Source: Epiperipatus broadwayi (lineage: Eukaryota > Onychophora > Udeonychophora > Euonychophora > Peripatidae). From it: a stretch of DNA of 64,000 bases. Within the stretch, counting starts at the first letter, position 1; every line of letters starts with the position of its first letter. Location of the stretch: positions 347,001 through 411,000 of the forward strand of contig JAQFVV010006696.1 of NCBI GenBank assembly GCA_028023455.1, read 5' to 3'. Below, in pieces: positions 40,902-53,860 of the stretch. The translations under genes and the position numbers were made by a program. The notes beneath the pieces are model-generated. The model was not told the DNA's origin, searched no databases, and saw nothing but the letters and a program-made list of their open reading frames with translations.

Positions 40902-42765
40902 ATTTAACATTATTATTTTAGCATGTTTACTTTAACATTTAACATTATTTCTAACTTTTATTTTAGATTATAATTTACATTTAATTTTTTTATACTATTA
41001 TAAGTTCACACAGATGGATTTATAAAAGTTTGTTTTAAAAATGTTGAGTATAGATCGGTTTCATAGATTATATGGTCAAAAAACATTTCAAAGTAAACAT
41101 AAACAATCAAAATATAAAGTCATTGATGGAAATGCAGAGGGTAATTTATAAGAAACCCAATGGCATTCATCATAAGATGCCGCAAGACACCAATAACTTA
41201 AAAGACTTCCGACATAAATACATTTTAGACACTCACCGTAAGGTATCAGTATTTACCGAATGTCTATGATTTTGATCAAATATGAAAACCAAAAACATAA
41301 TTAACCAGTAATGAACCCATGCAAGCATCTATAACAAACTTAAATTTAATGCATTTATTATTTAGAGTGTCAAGTATGAATAAACTACATAGATTTGCAT
41401 TTGAAAAGAAAATATTCTATCCTTATTTAACCTTAGGCCAAATGTTTGCAGTCAAACCAGCATCAATCCATCTGATATATATCTATGTGTTCAATGTAAT
41501 ATGAAATACAACAGCACAATAATGTTAAGAGAAGAAATTGCTTCTCATCAGATAGGAATACTACATCTATCTGACGATAAGAGCACTAACAAAAAAACTC
41601 CATAAAAAGGAACTGCGGTCTCCATCTTATAATTCCTCCCATAGGCAAAACATGTGTGAGCAGAGTATAAAGCAATTCTGCCCCTAGCAAACCTCGTACT
41701 ACATCTACTAATTACACCGATATATCCAATCCATTGACATAATTCAATTACGAAAAAAATAACATAAGATTACCCTCCCTAATATAACTTTACAAATCTA
41801 TATAGCCGCTCACACCCGACTTAAGTTTAATATTTATATAATTTAATTTATCGCAAATCAAAAATCATAAACAAAACTTAAAGAACAACAAAAAAATGGA
41901 AATGATTTAAAAAAAATACATCAAATAAAATCATAACTAACTAATAAATAATTTAGTTTGGTCATATATGAATCTATTTGTGTTTTTTTTTTCAAATACA
42001 ATGAAAGTTTATATTTTAAAGTTCTTAATGTTTTCAAATGTGCATTAATTATATATTTCTTACTGTTTTGAAAAATGTCCATAGTCTCTGATTTTTTTGT
42101 AATGGATGGTGTTAATTCCCACGAAGTCATAAGGAGATTGGTGTGCAGTAAACTGTTGGTCCTTTATAGTTTATGGTATTCTTCTGGGCCTTGATGTCCA
42201 GTGGTCCACAATATTGGAAAATGATGTTTCATTTTTTGATCAACTGAAGGAAATGAGTGTGTCTTTCAATCCCTTCTCCTCCAACTTAACACATATCGGT
42301 CATCTTGTAATAACTAACTAATAATTTTCAAACTTTTTCTTTTACATTAATTTCAAGGATTCAATTGACATTACATCATCGATGTGATGGTCCTTTCACT
42401 GAGGTCCGATTCCATTGTTTTTCTCTCCTGTCTGACCTTTGCTTATACATTTTAAATGCCCAAGGGCTAGTTTATATTTAACTAATTAAAATAATTATTT
42501 CCATTTTTTGATTAATTAATGTGTTTTCCAACTTAAAGATGTATTTTTATCTGTAAATCTTTTTGTTGAAAGATTTAGTTTTCCTATTTTTAATAAAGTT
42601 TTATTTTAATATTTTTTTTATCTCTGCGATTTTATATATATACAAGTTTAAGATGATTTTTTAATTTTCAATTTTTAATTCTTAAAAAATACATTTTTAT
42701 TTGCGAACTTTTAATTTTTTCATGTTTACTAATAAAAATCTATGTAACATACGTATGTTCCCGTT

Positions 42766-42768
<3 letters not shown>
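40592..42768 (+). repeat. Family 1 repeat, copy B (about 2.18 kb, uninterrupted)
   Basis: Starts TATAATGTTCCAAATTTAGG and ends TATGTTCCCGTTACA before (TA)n. Collinear with copy A throughout and more distantly with C and D. Contains a (CA)n run at about 40869-40890. A motif related to GAGTATAGATCGGTT.CATAG occurs twice (about 41046 and 41366), as in the other copies, indicating an old internal duplication. The frames at 41072-41269 and 41319-41504 are open but are not preserved in the other copies. Confidence 0.85.
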
Positions 42769-42801
<33 letters not shown>

Positions 42802-42858
42802 CATTACATACACATGCATAAATGTATAAATTTTATGCTAATGTATTTGAAATCAACC

Positions 42859-42890
<32 letters not shown>
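42769..42890. repeat. (TA)n tracts between family 1 copy B and a foldback unit
   Basis: Two TA runs (about 42770-42799 and 42860-42884) around a short linker. Confidence 0.9.
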
Positions 42891-43149
42891 TCCAGGCACA
42901 CTTTACAAATCTAGAGCTTAATTGTAAGTATAGGGTATTTGAACTCAGATTTTCAATCACTCTTCAACTATCCACTCTATCTCATACAACTAATACACAT
43001 GACCACCCACACACATGTAGAAAAGATAAATAATGATCAATATACATACTTCATGCAAAAACAGCACTCATCAGTTGGTCCAGATTATCATCTCTCATAT
43101 ATATATATATATATATGAGAGATGATAATGCTATCTTAATATAAACAGA

Positions 43150-43191
<42 letters not shown>

Positions 43192-43969
43192 GCTCTGTTT
43201 ATATTAAGATAGCAAATCTACATACTTAATGGATAGTTTCAATCTACTCCAATATCCAACCTTTCAATCATTCAAATCATTGAAAATCTGATGTTGAAAC
43301 ACCAAATCCTATGCTGGTGCTCATACTATTGCCATGCCCATGTTGATCTGAAGTCACTATGTCTCCTTGTGTATAGGACCTTATCCATTTAAATACATAG
43401 AAAAGAGTTAGGCAGGATAAACCTTGATGTGTTAATATTTGAAAAAAAAAACAGTTATTCTTCACAATCCTGAAGCTTCATTGTAATTATAGGGATTTAA
43501 TATAATCTGAGCACTGATTATATATTTATGTGGTAGATGATAATCTTGAACAACTGATGAGTGCTGAATTATCATGAAATACATATATTGGTGATTTTTA
43601 TCTTTTGTACATGTGTGTTGTCATGTGTATCAGTTGTATGAGATATTGTGGATAGTTAAAGGGTGCTTGAATATCTGAGTTCAATCAACATACACATACA
43701 ATTAAGCTTCGGGTTTGTTTAGAGTGCCTGATTTTCAAATATTTACACACCGGGCATGTATCCTGATCATCCCTCTTCTATGTCTTTAAATGGATAAGAT
43801 CTTTTAAGTCAACATGGTCATGGCAATAATATTTGCATCAGCATGGGATTTGGGTTTTCATCATCATATTATCAATGATTTGGATGGCTGAAAAGTTGGA
43901 GATTGGAGTGGATTGAAGCCTATCCATTAAAGTATGAACATTTGCTATCTTAATATAATCTAAGCACTG

Positions 43970-44012
<43 letters not shown>

Positions 44013-44166
44013 ATGATAATCTGGACCAAGTGATGAATAATCTTTTCCATGAAATATGCATATTGGTGATTATTTATTTTTTCTTGATGCGTGTGGTCAT
44101 GTGTAACAGTTGTATGAGATGGTGTGCATAGTTGAAGGGTGTTTGAAAATCTTGGTTCAAATCCCT

Positions 44167-44170
<4 letters not shown>
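42890..44170. repeat. Large inverted repeat with (TA)n-capped hairpins and three SINE-like units
   Basis: The left half (42895-43450) is mirrored by the right half (43720-44165): GATAGCAAATCTACATACTTAATGG-like sequence at 43210 against the reverse of 43925-43960, CCTTATCCATTTAAATACAT (43379) against ATGTCTTTAAATGGATAAGA (43780), and the unit at 42895-43105 against 44008-44165. A third copy of the unit is at 43526-43735. Inside the left half, two perfect hairpins follow each other: 43085-43099 with 43113-43127, and 43128-43150 with 43191-43213, each with a (TA)n loop. The 149-codon minus frame at 43838-44287 is mainly TA translation and is not a gene. Confidence 0.8.

Positions 44171-44257
<87 letters not shown>
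44169..44257. repeat. (TA)n microsatellite, about 90 bp
   Basis: Pure TA run directly after GGTTCAAATCCCTTAT at the end of the third SINE-like unit. Confidence 0.97.
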
Positions 44258-44259
<2 letters not shown>

Positions 44260-44269
44260 GGTCAAGAAC

Positions 44270-45390
44270 ATTCTGGAAGTTGTTCACTACTGAATTGTAC
44301 TAAAATGTGGAAGCTAACCATTATAATTGTAATGATTTTCCTTTAATTAAAATTACTTCAAACTTTCATTAATAACCACTAATAAAAATTTTACATTGTT
44401 TAAGAAAAAGTTCTAGAAATAGATTGTTATGCCTTATCAACATTTGCATCTTCTCGAAATTTGACATATATATATCATTGTTAAAAGACAATTATGTTAA
44501 GAAAGTCTGTTGGACAGCACTTTAGGGACTTAACAAACAGCATTTTTGAAATATTTCAGAATTAGTATAAGTGAGACCAAATTTAATTAAAATAAATTTT
44601 GTTGTGCTGTGTTATCAATATAATCCATGTCAGTGTACATTCTGAAATGTTAGTAGAGTAGTGGGCCCCAAGCCACCTTTCCTCAATCTCTGAGATGGAC
44701 TCCTAGCCATGCCACAACTTAGTTCCTACCAATCAAAATGGCCCAAACTGTTAGACAAGTGCAGAATCCCATGAAGAAATGTTTTCTGTCTAAATTATAA
44801 CCTGTCTGCACCAAAATCAAAAATGCCACATCAAGACAGGATCTGTCTGTACCATCATTCCAGAGAATCATGTGGTAATAGTTCCAAGAGTCATTTTAGC
44901 TTTTTTTCTCATTTGTAATTAATTAATTAATCATAACTTTAATTTTTTCTATTTTAACGTTTGATCTATCTTAACTCACTAACTAGTGAGTACATTAATA
45001 TAACTTTATAATTTACGTAGTGTTGGTTCTCTATAATCCTAATTAATCATTCTATAAACTTACTCATCCAACTCATGCTCCTTATTATGTATGCATTTAA
45101 GTGTGATATTAATTTATAGTTGTTACATTTTAGTATCAAATGAAGTTGAGTAATTCAGAAATAGAAATAATATACAACTGTTTTATTTTTATTTTTCTTG
45201 ATTTATAAAATGTATAATGTCTGTCAATCAAACCCAATCTTACAAGATTAATTTATGTTTTAATCCTACTATGGAACAAGGAAAACGAGAAATTAATGAG
45301 TTATTTGATTTATATATTTTTTTCCTAAATAGCTCATAAGGTTCAGTTCTCTTTCTAATAAATATCTAAATACCTTTGTAATACTTTATT
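44270..45390. other. Unassigned DNA
   Basis: No supported gene. 44650-44900 is slightly less A+T-rich (e.g. GTGGGCCCCAAGCCACC) but no frame is open over it. Confidence 0.5.
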
Positions 45391-45395
45391 GTTAG

Positions 45396-45593
45396 ATTTC
45401 ATTGTGGGTGGGGATGTCTGTTCCAATGTTTTATGCTATATTATATTTTAATAATCATTTTCAAAATCTTGGAAATCAATTAATTTTATTTGCAGCGCTA
45501 TTAATTTTGCTGAATCTTTCTTATTATGTTATGAAATTAAAAGGGATTGATTATTGGAAAGGGGATGTGTGGGATTGTAAATTTTATTTATAA
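45396..45593 (+). CDS. Possible terminal coding exon with hydrophobic segments
   Basis: A candidate acceptor (TTTATTGTTAG) ends at 45395 and the following frame is open for 65 codons to TAA at 45591-45593. The peptide begins ISLWVGMSVPMFYAILYF, has a second hydrophobic stretch (LILFAALLILLNLSYYVM) and ends GIDYWKGDVWDCKFYL, which looks like two membrane helices and a short polar tail. I do not recognise the family. No AATAAA is close behind. A second candidate acceptor (CTTTTTTCATTCGTAG, ending about 45776) is followed by a less A+T-rich stretch and AATAAA at about 46074, which could be a 3' untranslated exon. All this is inference from splice-like signals; chance open frames of this size are common here. 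Confidence 0.3.
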   Translation: MSLWVGMSVPMFYAILYFNNHFQNLGNQLILFAALLILLNLSYYVMKLKGIDYWKGDVWDCKFYL

Positions 45594-45776
45594 TTTTATT
45601 TAATTATTATTCTATATTATAAAAACCTTTATTTAAACATATCATTCCAAAATATATTATACTATTTAATGCTTTACTTTTTTAATATCAAATAATTAGT
45701 TTCATTATTTTCACGTTACTTGCATATATCAGAATTAACTTATATTTTATATTTTCTTGCTTTTTTCATTCGTAGA

Positions 45777-46085
45777 CTGTTGGTATTGCCAAAGTTTCCC
45801 TTTTTTATATACTTGTTCAAAACAGGGGTATACAGCTATGCCCTGGAATAAGCAAGATTGAGTATGAGAAGTTCTGCATGTGTTGTTGTATGCTAGCCCA
45901 TAGCACCGTTCTACCTAACTCTCCATAGGGTATCGCTCTAACAGAAGTATGGACATACCATCGTCACTTTAACCAATGATGAAGCATTGTCTCAGCCAAA
46001 GGTGCTACATTCCTTTCCACTGCTATTTATGCTAGTACTGCAACTTTTTATATTTAATTTCCTGTTTGTTTAATAAAATAAATCG
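45777..46085 (+). other. Less A+T-rich block ending in AATAAA, possible 3' UTR exon
   Basis: Starts after a good pyrimidine tract and TAG, is compositionally distinct for about 270 bp, contains no long open frame, and ends with TTTAATAAAATAAATC. Could be the 3' end of a transcript related to 45396-45593 or a noncoding RNA exon. Confidence 0.25.
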
Positions 46086-46089
46086 CAAT

Positions 46090-48230
46090 TATATGATATA
46101 ATGAACTATTTGTGTATTTAAAATATTCTTCATTGGAGTTTCATACCCAACCTTACTGAAGCTGCTCACCCCCCTAAAAAAAATAAACCAATCCCATATC
46201 TATAAAAGTTTCACTGTTATTAGATAACATTTAAATATGTAAAGTAAATAATAAAACACTTGTTTTAGCAAACATGCAAATATAAATGTATTCCTATCAT
46301 ATTCTATAAATAAATGTAATAATACTTTATAAATCTATGTATTATAATTCCAACGGCAAAATGCAACACTTAAAAAAATAACGAAACCCTGTATCATTGT
46401 ATATATGTCTAACTGCTCAATCTGCCTAGCGTCGACCTACCACTCAAATAAATTGTTTGTGTAAATATAAATAAAACATAATTTTCGAATGTAAGTTGAC
46501 ACATTAATACTGCACTTGATCTATTTATTATTCTTAAATCCTTGTAAATAAAGGAAATATATATATATGCGTGAGGTAGGTAATTTTATAATAGTATTTA
46601 ATCACGTTTGTTATAATAAATACTTGTTACTAAACTTAATCCAGTGTGTTTGAATCCTTATTAATTAAACTTAACCTTATTGAAATATATATATATATAT
46701 CATTTAAATCATTATCTTTTGGGTTCAATTAATATATCATCCACCACCATCATCAAATAAAATCATTTGCTGTACACTGTAGCCACAGGCCCGGAAATAA
46801 ATAATTTACATTGTAGTGTTATAGATTTAGATAATGGAAAAAACAGAATTTATGATGGCATCTAGTAATAATAATGAACAATGAATTTTCATGGCATAAA
46901 CTTAAGTTAGTTCAATATCAAAATATAAGCTAATTATCTAACCAACAACAAACTTAGATCATATAACACAATCCATAATATTTTCATATGAACAAATTTC
47001 AAATTGCTAAAATATTTATCATAATATGATTGTTGAGATTCTGATTCAAGCTGATTACCATCAAAGTATTGGTCATATTGATCTATGTATGTATTGGCCA
47101 TCTATAAATTGATTTCACTTTTATATTAATAAAGTGCATTCAATGAATTTCAAAGGTGAACTTAACTTTATACCATTCAAATAACTATTTGGATTTCCAA
47201 ATCCAGGCTTACAACCTTACATCAATATAAATTCATGGTTATTGTTCATGAATATACTCTGGATTATAATAAATGTGGGGATTGTAATAGTGAACAAGAA
47301 AAAAATAGAAATACATAAATTTAATTCAGTATTCTTAAATATTTTACAAGTCTTTTACAATGCAATGTTATGATGAAGTCAAATCATGCAAACATTGTCA
47401 ATTTAGAGAACATTTAGTTGAGGGATTAATAATAATAAAACATAGATATAATTACTCAACTATATTTTAACACTTGCTTAGTAAAATTAAGTAATATATA
47501 ATAAATAAAAACATTTACAAAAATGTGATAATATGAAAATTTCATTACCAACTTTTATTCACTTTAAGAAATATAATTTTATAAAACAGGACGATTATTT
47601 TCTATCCATTTTAATTATTTAATCAACTTTACTTTAATGCAATTATTCCCTTCTTGCAAAGAATAAATAAGAAACAGTAGATCATAATAAAACAAAACAA
47701 ATTCATTATCAAAACTTGTGAAATTGGTTAGGTCACTTGCATTTATATGTTTTCACTAAAATGTGTTTCATCAATAACTTATACTAAATTATTCATTGCA
47801 ATAAATTAATATTTACATGAAAATAAAATCTATGTAAAAATGTGGATGTGTACACAAAATCATATAGTTTTTCCATGGATTTTATTTCTATAGTCCTTTT
47901 TGTTGTTATAAATGTTAAGTTTAAAATTATAATATTAATTTTCAGAGTAGTTTAACACAAAGCAAATTATTTCCATTAAAATTTTTTTTTTACTTTAATT
48001 TTTGTAATTTTAAATTTTCATTATAAAATAATAAAAACATATTTCAAAATAAACAGAGATTTCCATGTCAGGTTAACATGGAGTTTTTCATTGTATCGAT
48101 TAGAAGTTTTGTATGTCATTTATATTGGTGATCAGGTCACGTTTATTAGAAGAATTTATAAAGGTTTGTATCATATTGATTTTTCTCAACAAATATTATA
48201 AATATATTATGTAATAACTCTAAAATTAAA
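46090..48230. other. Unassigned A+T-rich DNA
   Basis: Two short TA runs (46558-46568, 46686-46700). No frames or repeats that could be supported. Confidence 0.5.
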
Positions 48231-48239
48231 AATTCAAAG

Positions 48240-48600
48240 TTTAATCAGAATTTTATTATATATAAATTGATATGTGGATGTGGCTTACAATATATTGGTG
48301 AATCTAAGTGTACATTTGAGAAGAGAATAAAAAAGCATATGCTTTTATATAATAGAATTCAAAAAGAAAAACAATCTGGAATAAATGTGAATAAACTATT
48401 CTCATCTATTATATTTGATCATAATAAATCTTGTCAATATGGATTTAAAATTGATTATAAAAATGTGAAAATTATTCAAATTGAACATTGTCATAAGAAA
48501 CATAAAATATAAAAGGCTATGTTGATTTCAAGAAATCATCAAATGTTAATTAATCACCAGTTATCAAATGTTAAGACAACAGAATTGTGTGAATTCTAAA
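48240..48600 (+). pseudogene. Penelope-like retroelement fragment: GIY-YIG endonuclease domain
   Basis: The frame at 48258-48512 encodes LICGCGLQYIGESKCTFEKR followed by IKKHMLLYNRI, then IIFDHNKSCQYGFKIDYKN and VKIIQIEHCHKKHKI. The paired (Q)YIGES...R..KH pattern after a CGCG motif, and the later H and DY.NVKI(I/V) segments, match the GIY-YIG endonuclease of Penelope-like elements (CGLVYVGETKR.L..R..EH ... W..VKI). After TAA at 48510-48512 the same frame continues as KAMLISRNHQMLINHQLSNV, the usual extension after the domain, so the copy is broken by at least one stop. No upstream reverse transcriptase could be read, so it is 5'-truncated. It ends just left of a family 2 copy. Confidence 0.82.
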
Positions 48601-48752
48601 TTGAACTATGGGTATTGTTAGAGATTTTCTTGATTTGGTTATTCAATGTTATATAGTAGATAAAGATTACAAAATGTATAGTCAGAAGTACTTCTAAAAA
48701 TAATATAAAATATATAAATTTTACTGTATTTTAATATATATATATTCTAACC

Positions 48753-51700
48753 TGGTACGTTTGCATCCTCACTTCCTCACAGTATATTAGGTTAAATAAA
48801 ATGGGTTCTAGCTCAGTTAATAATTAATAAATAAAATATTGAGCATTAAAATTAAATGTTTCACTAGCTCAAATTTAAAATACGAATAAGGTTCAGGTTA
48901 TAAAATAAATGAAATAAATATTTAATATTTCATGAGACATGGAAGTGAAAATACAGGTGACAAGATAGATTACATTGAGCTAATATCCCATAGGATACTA
49001 TCTCAATGGCATAAGAATACTACCCCCCCTATTATTATTTCAAATAAACAAACCTATAGTATTCTTACGACTTTAATAAATTCTACTCATTCAGATTAAA
49101 CTGATAAAAAAATTTTAATCTTCTATTTATAATAATTTAAGTCAATAAAATCTCACGTTCATAGTTTTTATTCTAAGCTAATTAAAAATTATGGTAGTAA
49201 AATATGAAAAGGGATTTTATGTCATAATCTACTACACTTAAAGTAATAATAATAAACACTAATAATATTCTTCATTGTATTGATTAATTCTGTATTTTTT
49301 CACTTTACTATAATCTATTATGATATATAAAAATAATAAAATATAATATAAACTTTTATTTTCATTTAAGAACATAATAAATATGTGGTAGTATTAGATA
49401 ATCTGACAAGTTATATGTGTGTCAAATAAGAGCATCGTATTTCAATGTACCGTTATAATAATTAATTGATGACCCTAAGATAATGTAAATGTGATTACTT
49501 AATAAATATTCCAATTCTTAAAATAATTCTTTATTTATTTCTGTGCAAAAAATATTGTACTTAATTTTATTGACTCTGTGTTTAAATTCATGAAGATGAA
49601 AAAATAATTAACCAAAACACACAAATTTTGAGAAAACAAATTTTAACAAAGTTTATTATAACATTAACAGCATAACAATTTATTTATAATATGTACATTT
49701 AAAATATCTTAAAGATTTGCACCATTATACATTCTTTTTATTCGAATCTCGTTTAGTCTTTACTCTGACTTAAATATAAAAAAAAATAATACAATATTAT
49801 TAATCAATATTTGACCAATCTTTTATATAAAACAAGTATATTTATTTAATGCTTACTCAAAATATATTTTACATCCTTTAGTTACTATTCAAGTATGCTT
49901 CTTTTTTATTAAAGATCTATATAAACATAATATGGATAAACATAAAATAATACTAATCGAAAAACATGAATATCCTTTTCTTTACTAGACAATTTCACTT
50001 TAGCAACATTAACGATATCATGAAAATATCTCTTGATAAATTATTTCTAAATTATGGATACTATTGTTCACTACACTGTATTTTATAATACATTACATTA
50101 TAACAATATTATAGTACTATATAATTATAACTACTATACATTCTCTATTATTGAGTAAATATAAATTGTACCTAAACTTAATGTGTATATTGTTTTTTTT
50201 ATTTTTATTTTATAGAACTATATTAAAAATATGCAGTCTTCATTTTAAAAAAAAATGAAATAAATATTTTAATATTATTTAATATTTCAAAAGCAACTTT
50301 GCTTTACATATTTTATTCTTAAGATCTTATATTTATTTCCAAAATAAAATAAATGTATAACATATTTTATGATTCTTTCATTTGAAGTCCATTGGATTTT
50401 CAATTCCAATACATACAAATTTTATTTCTTTATAAAAGTAAATGAACTCATCTCATTCCAAACCATTGCACATCTTTAATTATAAATCATCTATTATTTT
50501 CTTTTAAATATACCATACTGTATGATGTAGCTACTTTTTTGAAAAATGTAGATAGCGAATAGATTTGTATGATGGGAAAATAAACTAGAGTATAGCTCAT
50601 AACTCATATCAAATAAAATATACCATGGCACAGTGTATTTATAAAACTAGAGGCAAAACCTATTCTATCCAATGTCCTCCAATACAATAAATAATGTCAA
50701 GCTATTCCTTCAGCTTTATTGAGCATCAATACTCCAAGAAAAATAAACACTGTTCAAAATAAATATACAATTACAGAGCTATGTTAACTGCATTGCATAT
50801 TCACAAATATTATAAAATACTATTCATATTCCCTTAATATCCTAACTTAATAATCTGCTGGATTCATTATCCACCATATTAATAATACCAGGTCACTATC
50901 CTATTCTTATTTCCTAAAGATTTATCAGGTCTTACATCAACAATTACTAGCTTGCATATTCAAATAAACAAAATTCAACTATAATTAGATCAATTTACTA
51001 ATCCATAAGGAAATTTTGTTTTACTTTCTTATTCTAAACTAAACACATAATATTTTGATCATCCAATAATATTAAAGTTCTTTTAAAAAGAATCACATAA
51101 ATATTTATTATCATATTATGTTATATTACTAGTATAAAATTAGAGTATGTATATTCTCAAAATAAATTTTAATCTCATAGTGTTTAAAGTGTTGTTCAAA
51201 ATGTGTTAGCATATAATTAAAACATTTATATTTCCATTCATTATTATTCATAGGCAATCTAAAAAGAAAAAAATATACATTATAAAATTATCAATATTCA
51301 TTAATTGTTACCAAGTAACATTAACTCATAATTATCACTTTTTGCAGTCTTCTTTTCTCCAACTAGATATAACATCACATATATAAAAACATACATGCTT
51401 CTTTTAAAATATTCTAATATAAACTATTAAATATTATACTATTGTATTCTAATACCATACATAATTAATATTCATGTACCTATTCTTATTAATCAAAAAT
51501 TTACATTTTAAATAGATAATAAATAAATTAAAAAGCATATTTATGTAAACTTCAGATGAAAAAACATATATTTTTCTTAGGTTCAAATATTCCCATTTTC
51601 TTTCTCAAAAGTTTTTTATAAATGTTCTCTTCAAGAATGCTTTATTTCTTCCAGAGCATTCATCTCCCCCATTGCTATGATGATTAACAAGACACTTTGT

Positions 51701-53860
51701 TGTGTGGGCAGCAGTGAGCAATTTAAAAAAAATACATAGTATAAAAAATATGAAGTCATTTTAAATCTTGAAAATTAAACAAAATAATTATCACTCCAAC
51801 CTAGAAAAGTTTATAGATCAATCATTTATGGATTTTATAGTTCAGACAGATAATTATTGAAATCATAATATTAAAATAAAACTGTGAAGCTTCCTAGAAT
51901 ATTCTATATCAGTGTAGTAATGCATTATGTTCTGTTTGTCTTAGCTTGATCTATCTGTTATACTTTTGCACAATATTAATATATTTCCACGGTGCCATTT
52001 TTTTATTTAATCATATATTCACTTTCTTTATAAGTTTTTTTCCTTAGTAAATTTATATCCATTTAATACTTATTTTCGGCATTTCATTGTTATCTTAATT
52101 TTCAAGTTTTTCCAAAACAAACTTTTATAAGTGTGTATTAACCCTTTTAGACTTTAGTTTTTTTTTATAACATATATGCTTTAGTAAATATTCTTCATGA
52201 GTCTTTTCCTGAATAACTTCTTGTAAAATATTTTATTTTTAAATGTTTCCTTCAAAAAGGATATAACATTTGCTCTTTTAATATGCTATTTCTACAAAAT
52301 TATCATAAAGTGTACTTGTCATATTGTTTATTAATCATAGACAAGTTTATTTTACTATATAAAAATAATGGATCTTTACTTTTAAACAGCAAACAGTTTT
52401 TCCATTTAAGTTTATTGTACAATGCCCATACTGCTATTTTATTCATTAGAACAGACCTGTTGTTCAGCATTAATGAAACTGTATTAACAAACATTACATA
52501 AATTTTTAAAATATTATAAATTGAATATATTTTACTTCTTGGCATATCCATTTTATTATAGCAAAGTTCTGAATTAGACTTTGATGAATACTACTGATAA
52601 CAGACTTTTAAAATTAGCAACACTTGTTAAATGAAGTTATTAAAATATATATTTTAGTTTACTCTCTCTTTTTGCAAAATACTCTTTAAAATATTACCTA
52701 TTAGCTTTTGCAAATAAAATTATGAGATCACTAAAATTGACTAAAATAATAAAATTAAAATTACCATCACCTTGATGGCTTCTGACATAATTCAGCCACC
52801 TTTCATACATTATTAATCACCACTGATAAATCAAATGCAATGGTATTTATACCCTGCAAGAATACCTTATTCTATTGGTTGATTCTTTTAGTTTGATATC
52901 AAATTTGCATAATGTTGCAAACTTATACAATTAAATTTCAAAATAAAAATTATGACATATTAAAACTTTAAAATACCATTTTAAAATATTACTTTTAAAT
53001 CAATTATTACTTTGCTAAATTACTTAAATATTTCAAAATACTTTTTAAAATAATATTTAATAAATTTATCCCACTTTTAATATTTAATTTATTTATTTTC
53101 ATTTTAACAAAAAAATAACTTTTTTTATTAACTGTACTCATCTATATTACTTTATTTGAAACATTTACACGATAGTTAACTTAATATTTAATATTTGCTT
53201 TATGATAGGTAATAATTACATTTAACTTTATAATGCAATTCTACAGTATTTTAAACTTTATTAATAAATATTAGCAAGCAAGTGTGTACAACTATATTAT
53301 TATACAAATCACATGACTAATATAACCAATATAACCTAGACAGATTGTCCAAATTTTCTCTTTCTGGGAATACATAATAAATTGCTGCACTTATTGTATT
53401 AAATAAGATAATACAATTATAAAAAATTTGGAAGAACAATTTGGAAAATATAGAATTAAATACAACTTTCACTACCATAAAACTTATTTTTTTTAAAAAA
53501 ATATACGATATTAATTATGATTATTAAATATGATTTATAAATTTAAACATAACACTTACATAATTATAAGTTTAAAGCTGTTAAATTTGACTTTTAAACA
53601 TACCTTTAACTATTTATAGCTTGGTTATTTATTATGGCCAGCTTTTGCAACCATATGAAATAATATTTTTAACTTTATTTCACTATTCTTAAGTGAATCG
53701 TTATAATTTTACACATTACATATTTTATTTTAACTTTAAATTGTACTTTAAGATATTGTTAACAAAATATAACTAACATATCAAGAGAACATATTCTAAA
53801 ATTTAAAATTTTTAGTAAATGACTATGATGAGCTATTCCTGACCTATAGAAAAGGGCACA
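48753..53860 (+). repeat. Family 2 long noncoding repeat, copy 3 (about 5.1 kb, end to end)
   Basis: Starts TGGTACGTTTGCATCCTCAC and ends AGAAAAGGGCACA, next to TA-rich DNA on both sides. Collinear with copy 2 but considerably diverged; shared blocks are CATAGGATACTATCTCAATG (48988), CAATGGCATAAGAATACTA, AAAAATAAACACTG (50738), AGAGCTATGTTAACTG and TTATTATGGCCAG (53627). No ORF conserved between copies; short open frames such as 52283-52501 are not shared. Confidence 0.72.

Noticed and set aside
31383-42768. Family 1 copies A and B as the two LTRs of one element
   Set aside because: Only about 610 bp of unrelated sequence lies between them, with no PBS, polypurine tract or pol remnant; independent insertions or an extensive deletion cannot be told apart.
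52283-52551. Overlapping 72- and 82-codon ORFs on opposite strands
   Set aside because: Lie in family 2 copy 3, not conserved in copy 2, no motifs.
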